Source of the DNA: Oceanisphaera litoralis
GTDB taxonomy: Bacteria; Pseudomonadota; Gammaproteobacteria; Enterobacterales; Aeromonadaceae
NCBI RefSeq assembly: GCF_016907015.1
Contig: NZ_JAFBBE010000018.1
Location: 1 to 64,000, forward strand
DNA: 64,000 nucleotides
Reading direction: 5' to 3'
A program made the translations under genes and the position numbers. A model generated the notes under the pieces. The model had not been told where the DNA came from. It searched no databases and saw only the letters and a program-made list of their open reading frames with translations. Position 1 is the stretch's first letter. Each line of letters opens with the position of its first letter. This document shows positions 59,837-64,000 of the stretch, one piece after another.

Positions 59837-59861
59837 GTTATTTCCGAGGCAGTCTGTCGCC

Positions 59862-62800
59862 TTAACTTTCGTCCAGCTCGATGTTGATACCGAGGGAGCG
59901 AATTTCCTTCAACAATACGTTGAAGGACTCGGGCATGCCCGGCTCCATACGGTGATCGCCGTCCACGATGTTCTTGTACATCTTGGTACGACCGTTAACA
60001 TCGTCCGACTTGACGGTCAGCATTTCCTGCAGAGTATAGGCGGCACCGTATGCTTCCAGTGCCCACACTTCCATCTCACCGAAACGCTGACCACCGAACT
60101 GGGCTTTACCACCCAGCGGCTGCTGGGTAACCAGACTGTAGGAACCGGTAGAACGGGCATGCATCTTGTCGTCCACCAGGTGGTTCAACTTCAGCATGTA
60201 CATATAGCCCACGGTGACCGGACGCTCGAAGGTGTTACCGGTACGACCGTCGAACAGGGTGATCTGACCGGATTCCGGCAGATCGGCCAGCTTCAGCAGG
60301 CGCTTGATTTCTTGCTCACTCGCACCATCAAAGGCCGGCGTGGCAATCGGCACACCCTTGCGCAGGTTGTTGGCCAGCACCCGGACTTCTTCGTCGCTGA
60401 AGGTGGACAGATCCACTTTCTGCTGCACCTTGTCACCCAGATTATAAACTTCCTGGATGAACTCGCGCAGCCGGGCCAGCTCTTGCTGTTCCTTGATCAT
60501 GCGGTCGATTTTCTCGCCCACACCCTTGGCCGCGAGGCCCATGTGCGTTTCGAGGATCTGACCGATGTTCATCCGCGACGGTACGCCCAGCGGGTTCAGT
60601 ACGATATCGACCGGGGTGCCGTGTTCATCGTGCGGCATGTCTTCTACCGGTACTATGGTGGAAATAACCCCCTTGTTACCGTGACGACCCGCCATCTTGT
60701 CACCGGGCTGGATGCGACGCTTCACCGCCAGGTACACCTTGACGATTTTCAGTACGCCCGGGGCCAGATCATCGCCCTGGGTGATTTTGCGACGCTTGTT
60801 TTCGAACTTCTTGTCGAAGTCGGCTTTCAGCTCGGCATGCTGCTCGGCGAGCTGTTCCAGCTCGATTTGCTTGGCTTCGTCGTCGATTGCCTGTTCCAGC
60901 AACTGATTACGGGCAATTTTATCGACCTGGGCCGCACTGACACCGGAGGCGATCAGCACATTACGGGCACGCGCGTAAACGCCGTCTTCGAGGATGCTGA
61001 ACTCTTCGGTCAGATCTTTCTTGGCCTGCTTGAGCTGCATGTGCTCGATGTCCTGAGCACGCTTGTCTTTTTCCACCCCATCACGGGTAAAGACCTGCAC
61101 GTCGATGACGGTGCCGAATACGGAGTTGGGCACCCGCAGTGAAGAGTCCTTCACATCGGAGGCCTTCTCACCGAAGATGGCTCGCAGCAGCTTCTCCTCG
61201 GGGGTCAGCTGGCTTTCGCCTTTCGGCGTGACCTTGCCGACCAGGATATCGCCGGGCTGCATTTCTGCCCCCACGTAGACGATACCGGACTCATCCAGCT
61301 TGCTCAGCGCCGCTTCACCCACGTTGGGGATATCGGCGGTGATCTCTTCCGGACCCAGTTTGGTGTCACGGGAGATACAGGTCAGTTCCTGAATGTGAAT
61401 GGTGGTCAGACGATCTTCTTCAACCAGCCGCTCGTTCAGCAAGATGGAATCTTCGAAGTTGTAACCGTTCCAGGGCATGAAGGCGACGCGCAGGTTCTGA
61501 CCCAGCGCCAGTTCGCCCAGATCGGTGGACGGGCCATCGGCCAGTACGTCACCGGCCAGTACCCGCTCGCCCGGCATCACGCAGGGACGCTGGTTGATAC
61601 AGGTGTTCTGGTTGGAACGGGTGTATTTGGTCAGGTTGTAGATGTCGATACCGGCTTCGCCCGGCAGCATCTCTTCTTCGTTCACCTTGACCACGATGCG
61701 AGACGCATCGGCGTAGTCGACGGTGCCGCCACGCTTGGCGACCGCGGTCACACCGGAGTCTACCGCCACCGCGCGCTCGATACCGGTACCTACCAGCGGC
61801 TTGTCGGCGCGCAGGGTCGGTACGGCCTGACGTTGCATGTTCGAACCCATCAGGGCCCGGTTGGCATCATCGTGCTCGAGGAAGGGGATCAGGGAGGCAG
61901 CAACAGACACGATCTGCTGCGGGCTCACGTCCATGTACTGAACCTGGTCCGCATTCATGTAGGTGGCTTCACCCTTGTGACGGGACGGAACCAGTTCGTC
62001 CAGCAGACGGCCTTCTTCATCGATGGCCGCGTTGGCCTGGGCGATCACGAAGTGACCTTCCTCGATGGCGGACAGGTAATCCACTTCATCGGTAATCTGG
62101 CCGTCGTTCACCTTGCGATACGGGGTCTCGAGGAAACCGTATTCGTTGGTGCGCGAGTAACAGGCCAGTGAGTTGATCAGACCGATGTTCGGACCTTCAG
62201 GCGTTTCGATGGGACACAGACGACCGTAGTGGGTCGGGTGTACATCTCGCACTTCAAAGCCGGCGCGCTCACGGGTCAGACCGCCCGGGCCCAGGGCCGA
62301 AATACGGCGCTTGTGGGTCACTTCCGACAGCGGGTTGTTCTGATCCATAAACTGGGACAGCTGGCTGGAACCGAAGAATTCCTTAACGGCCGCCGAAATC
62401 GGCTTGGCGTTAATCAGATCCTGCGGCATCAGGGTGTCCAGATCGCCCAGAGACAGACGCTCTTTCACCGCCCGCTCGACGCGGACCAGACCGACGCGGA
62501 ACTGGTTCTCTGCCATTTCGCCCACGGAACGGATACGACGGTTACCCAGGTGGTCGATATCGTCCACTTCGTCGTTGCCGTTACGGATATCGATCAGACG
62601 CTTCATCACGTCGACGATATCGGACTTGGTCAGGGTACCGGCACCGGTAGACTCATCACGGAACAGGCGACGGTTGAATTTCATCCGGCCTACGGTGGAG
62701 AGATCGTAACGGTCTTCGGAGAAGAACAGGTTTTCGAACAGGGTATCGGCCGCTTCGCGGGTCGGCGGCTCGCCGGGACGCATCATGCGATAGATTTCCA

Positions 62801-63890
62801 CCAGCGCCTCGAGGCGGCTGTTGGAAGAATCGATACGCAGGGTCTCGGACATGTAGGCGCCGTGATCCAGTTCGTTGGTGAACAGGGTCTCGAACTGCTT
62901 GATGCCGGCCACAGACAGGTTGGCCAGGTTTTCCAGGCTCAGCTCGCTGTTGGCAGGGATAATCACTTCACCGGTATCGGCGTTGATATAGTCCTTGGCG
63001 GCCACTTTACCGACGGCATATTCCACCGGCACTTCAAGTTTGTCGATGCCGGCCTTTTCCAGTTGACGGATATGGCGGGCAGTAATGCGGCGTCCGGTTT
63101 CCACCAGCACTTCGCCATCCACCAGGATGTCGAAAGAGGCGGTATCACCACGCAGACGATCGGGCTTGAGCTCCATCATCAATTTGCCGTCGGTCACCTC
63201 GAAACGGGTCGTTTCGAAGAAGAGCTCCAGGATCTCTTCGGTGCTGTACTCCAGCGCGCGCAGTATGATGGACGCGGGCAGCTTGCGACGACGGTCGATA
63301 CGAACGAACAGGTTGTCTTTCGCATCAAACTCAAAATCGAGCCAGGAACCACGGTAGGGGATCACGCGCGCGTTATACAGGACCTTACCGGAAGAGTGGG
63401 TCTTGCCACGATCGTGATCGAAAAACACACCCGGGCTGCGGTGCAGCTGGGAGACAATTACCCGCTCGGTACCATTGATGACGAAGGTACCGTTTTCAGT
63501 CATGAGCGGGATTTCGCCCATGTAGACTTCTTGCTCTTTGATGTCCTTGACAGTACCGGCCGCAGCCTCTCTGTCATACAGGACCATCCGCAACTTAACA
63601 CGCAGCGGTGCCGAATAGGTAACTCCGCGGATTTGACATTCCTGCACGTCAAACACGGGCTCGCCCAGACGGAAACTGACATACTGCAATTCGGCAGTGC
63701 CGGAATAGCTGGTGATGGGGAAAACGCTGCGGAAAGCCGCTTCCAGTCCGTACTCGCCTTGCGGATCTGCTTCAATAAACTGTTTGAAGGAGTCAAGCTG
63801 GATTGATAGCAGGTAAGGCGTGTCCAAGACCTGGTCACGTTTACCGAAGTCCTTACGAATGCGCTTTTTCTCTGTGTAAGAGTAAACCAT
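59862..63890 (-). CDS. rpoB: RNA polymerase beta subunit
   Basis: Catalytic subunit of RNA polymerase, 1342 aa as in E. coli. The rifampicin region reads [20 protein letters not shown] followed by [12 protein letters not shown], wild-type at the usual resistance positions, so rifampicin sensitivity is predicted. The C-terminal [24 protein letters not shown] is intact. The RBS GAGGAACCCT precedes ATG. Normally downstream of rplJL, which would lie just beyond the window. Confidence 0.99.
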   Translation of the reverse strand: MVYSYTEKKRIRKDFGKRDQVLDTPYLLSIQLDSFKQFIEADPQGEYGLEAAFRSVFPITSYSGTAELQYVSFRLGEPVFDVQECQIRGVTYSAPLRVKLRMVLYDREAAAGTVKDIKEQEVYMGEIPLMTENGTFVINGTERVIVSQLHRSPGVFFDHDRGKTHSSGKVLYNARVIPYRGSWLDFEFDAKDNLFVRIDRRRKLPASIILRALEYSTEEILELFFETTRFEVTDGKLMMELKPDRLRGDTASFDILVDGEVLVETGRRITARHIRQLEKAGIDKLEVPVEYAVGKVAAKDYINADTGEVIIPANSELSLENLANLSVAGIKQFETLFTNELDHGAYMSETLRIDSSNSRLEALVEIYRMMRPGEPPTREAADTLFENLFFSEDRYDLSTVGRMKFNRRLFRDESTGAGTLTKSDIVDVMKRLIDIRNGNDEVDDIDHLGNRRIRSVGEMAENQFRVGLVRVERAVKERLSLGDLDTLMPQDLINAKPISAAVKEFFGSSQLSQFMDQNNPLSEVTHKRRISALGPGGLTRERAGFEVRDVHPTHYGRLCPIETPEGPNIGLINSLACYSRTNEYGFLETPYRKVNDGQITDEVDYLSAIEEGHFVIAQANAAIDEEGRLLDELVPSRHKGEATYMNADQVQYMDVSPQQIVSVAASLIPFLEHDDANRALMGSNMQRQAVPTLRADKPLVGTGIERAVAVDSGVTAVAKRGGTVDYADASRIVVKVNEEEMLPGEAGIDIYNLTKYTRSNQNTCINQRPCVMPGERVLAGDVLADGPSTDLGELALGQNLRVAFMPWNGYNFEDSILLNERLVEEDRLTTIHIQELTCISRDTKLGPEEITADIPNVGEAALSKLDESGIVYVGAEMQPGDILVGKVTPKGESQLTPEEKLLRAIFGEKASDVKDSSLRVPNSVFGTVIDVQVFTRDGVEKDKRAQDIEHMQLKQAKKDLTEEFSILEDGVYARARNVLIASGVSAAQVDKIARNQLLEQAIDDEAKQIELEQLAEQHAELKADFDKKFENKRRKITQGDDLAPGVLKIVKVYLAVKRRIQPGDKMAGRHGNKGVISTIVPVEDMPHDEHGTPVDIVLNPLGVPSRMNIGQILETHMGLAAKGVGEKIDRMIKEQQELARLREFIQEVYNLGDKVQQKVDLSTFSDEEVRVLANNLRKGVPIATPAFDGASEQEIKRLLKLADLPESGQITLFDGRTGNTFERPVTVGYMYMLKLNHLVDDKMHARSTGSYSLVTQQPLGGKAQFGGQRFGEMEVWALEAYGAAYTLQEMLTVKSDDVNGRTKMYKNIVDGDHRMEPGMPESFNVLLKEIRSLGINIELDES

Positions 63891-64000
63891 AGGGTTCCTC
63901 AGCTCGCTGATAAGTGACCCACTCTGTCCAAATGGGACAGCTCTAAAACATCGTTTTTTGTCAGACCGGACGTCTCGACAACACCCGGTGGCTGGTACAA
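63891..64000 (-). other. Start of the rplL-rpoB intergenic region
   Basis: 110 bp upstream of rpoB without a gene start or recognisable coding tail. A small inverted repeat, CTGTCC AAATG GGACAG (63924-63940), precedes rpoB by about 35 bp. In E. coli this gap carries an attenuator and an RNase III site; a matching role here is an inference. Confidence 0.5.

Overview
The window is a stretch of core chromosome from a GC-rich gammaproteobacterium. The 5' end of 16S rRNA, AUU-initiated pcnB, RfaH, ArcB with conserved regulatory residues, a class-2 (about 398 aa) TyrRS, and gene blocks that match Escherichia coli, Vibrio and Aeromonas neighbourhoods all point to Gammaproteobacteria. My best guess is Aeromonadales (an Oceanimonas/Oceanisphaera/Zobellella/Aeromonas-like organism); this is an inference from gene order and composition. 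I saw no insertion sequence, prophage, integrase, CRISPR array or tRNA gene.

Layout. Positions 1-420 hold the start of a 16S rRNA gene on the minus strand, with its boxA and two stacked rRNA promoters. Positions 423-6989 (minus) hold a peptide/microcin C-type ABC importer (yejB, yejE, yejA-like and two separate ATPases) followed by gmhB. Positions 7121-9807 hold the MetJ-type operator and the metNIQ methionine importer. Then come rfaH (+) and a convergent minus-strand block of arcB, dgt and an invasin-beta-domain protein. Positions 15542-22089 are the gltBD glutamate synthase operon behind a long AT-rich leader. Positions 22184-25379 are mtnN, a divergent CbiB-like gene, btuF and yadS. Then follow tyrS and mepM (divergent), a HIT/glutaredoxin pair, erpA, a 52-codon unlisted small gene, hemL and a VOC-family gene.

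From 31757 to 45415 the order closely follows the E. coli block mrcB-hrpB-thpR-sfsA-dksA-gluQ-pcnB-folK-panB-panC-panD-yadH-yadG, followed by hpt (no can gene here). Next are ubiX-mpl, ppa, a 37-codon unlisted small gene, cysG, and the cysJIH sulfite-assimilation operon. The last 8.5 kb are rpoC and rpoB (minus).

How the parts work together. Sulfur metabolism is represented by metNIQ, mtnN, cysG and cysJIH; cysG and cysJ carry near-identical 24-bp sites at the same distance from their start codons, which I read as CysB sites. cysG also supplies the siroheme that CysI needs. Iron-sulfur supply is represented by erpA, whose promoter overlaps an IscR type-1-like box. Growth-rate control is represented by rrn P1/P2, dksA, rpoBC and rfaH.

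I did not find a clearly novel multi-gene system. The most interesting items are small: the conserved AUU start of pcnB, two hidden small membrane-protein genes, the paired CysB-like sites, dispersed GTGAGGN heptamer arrays and REP/BIME-like palindromes, an invasin beta-domain without passenger, and a CbiB-like protein that has lost the usual family motifs. Start codons were chosen by ribosome-binding site and family length, so several differ from the longest possible reading frame.
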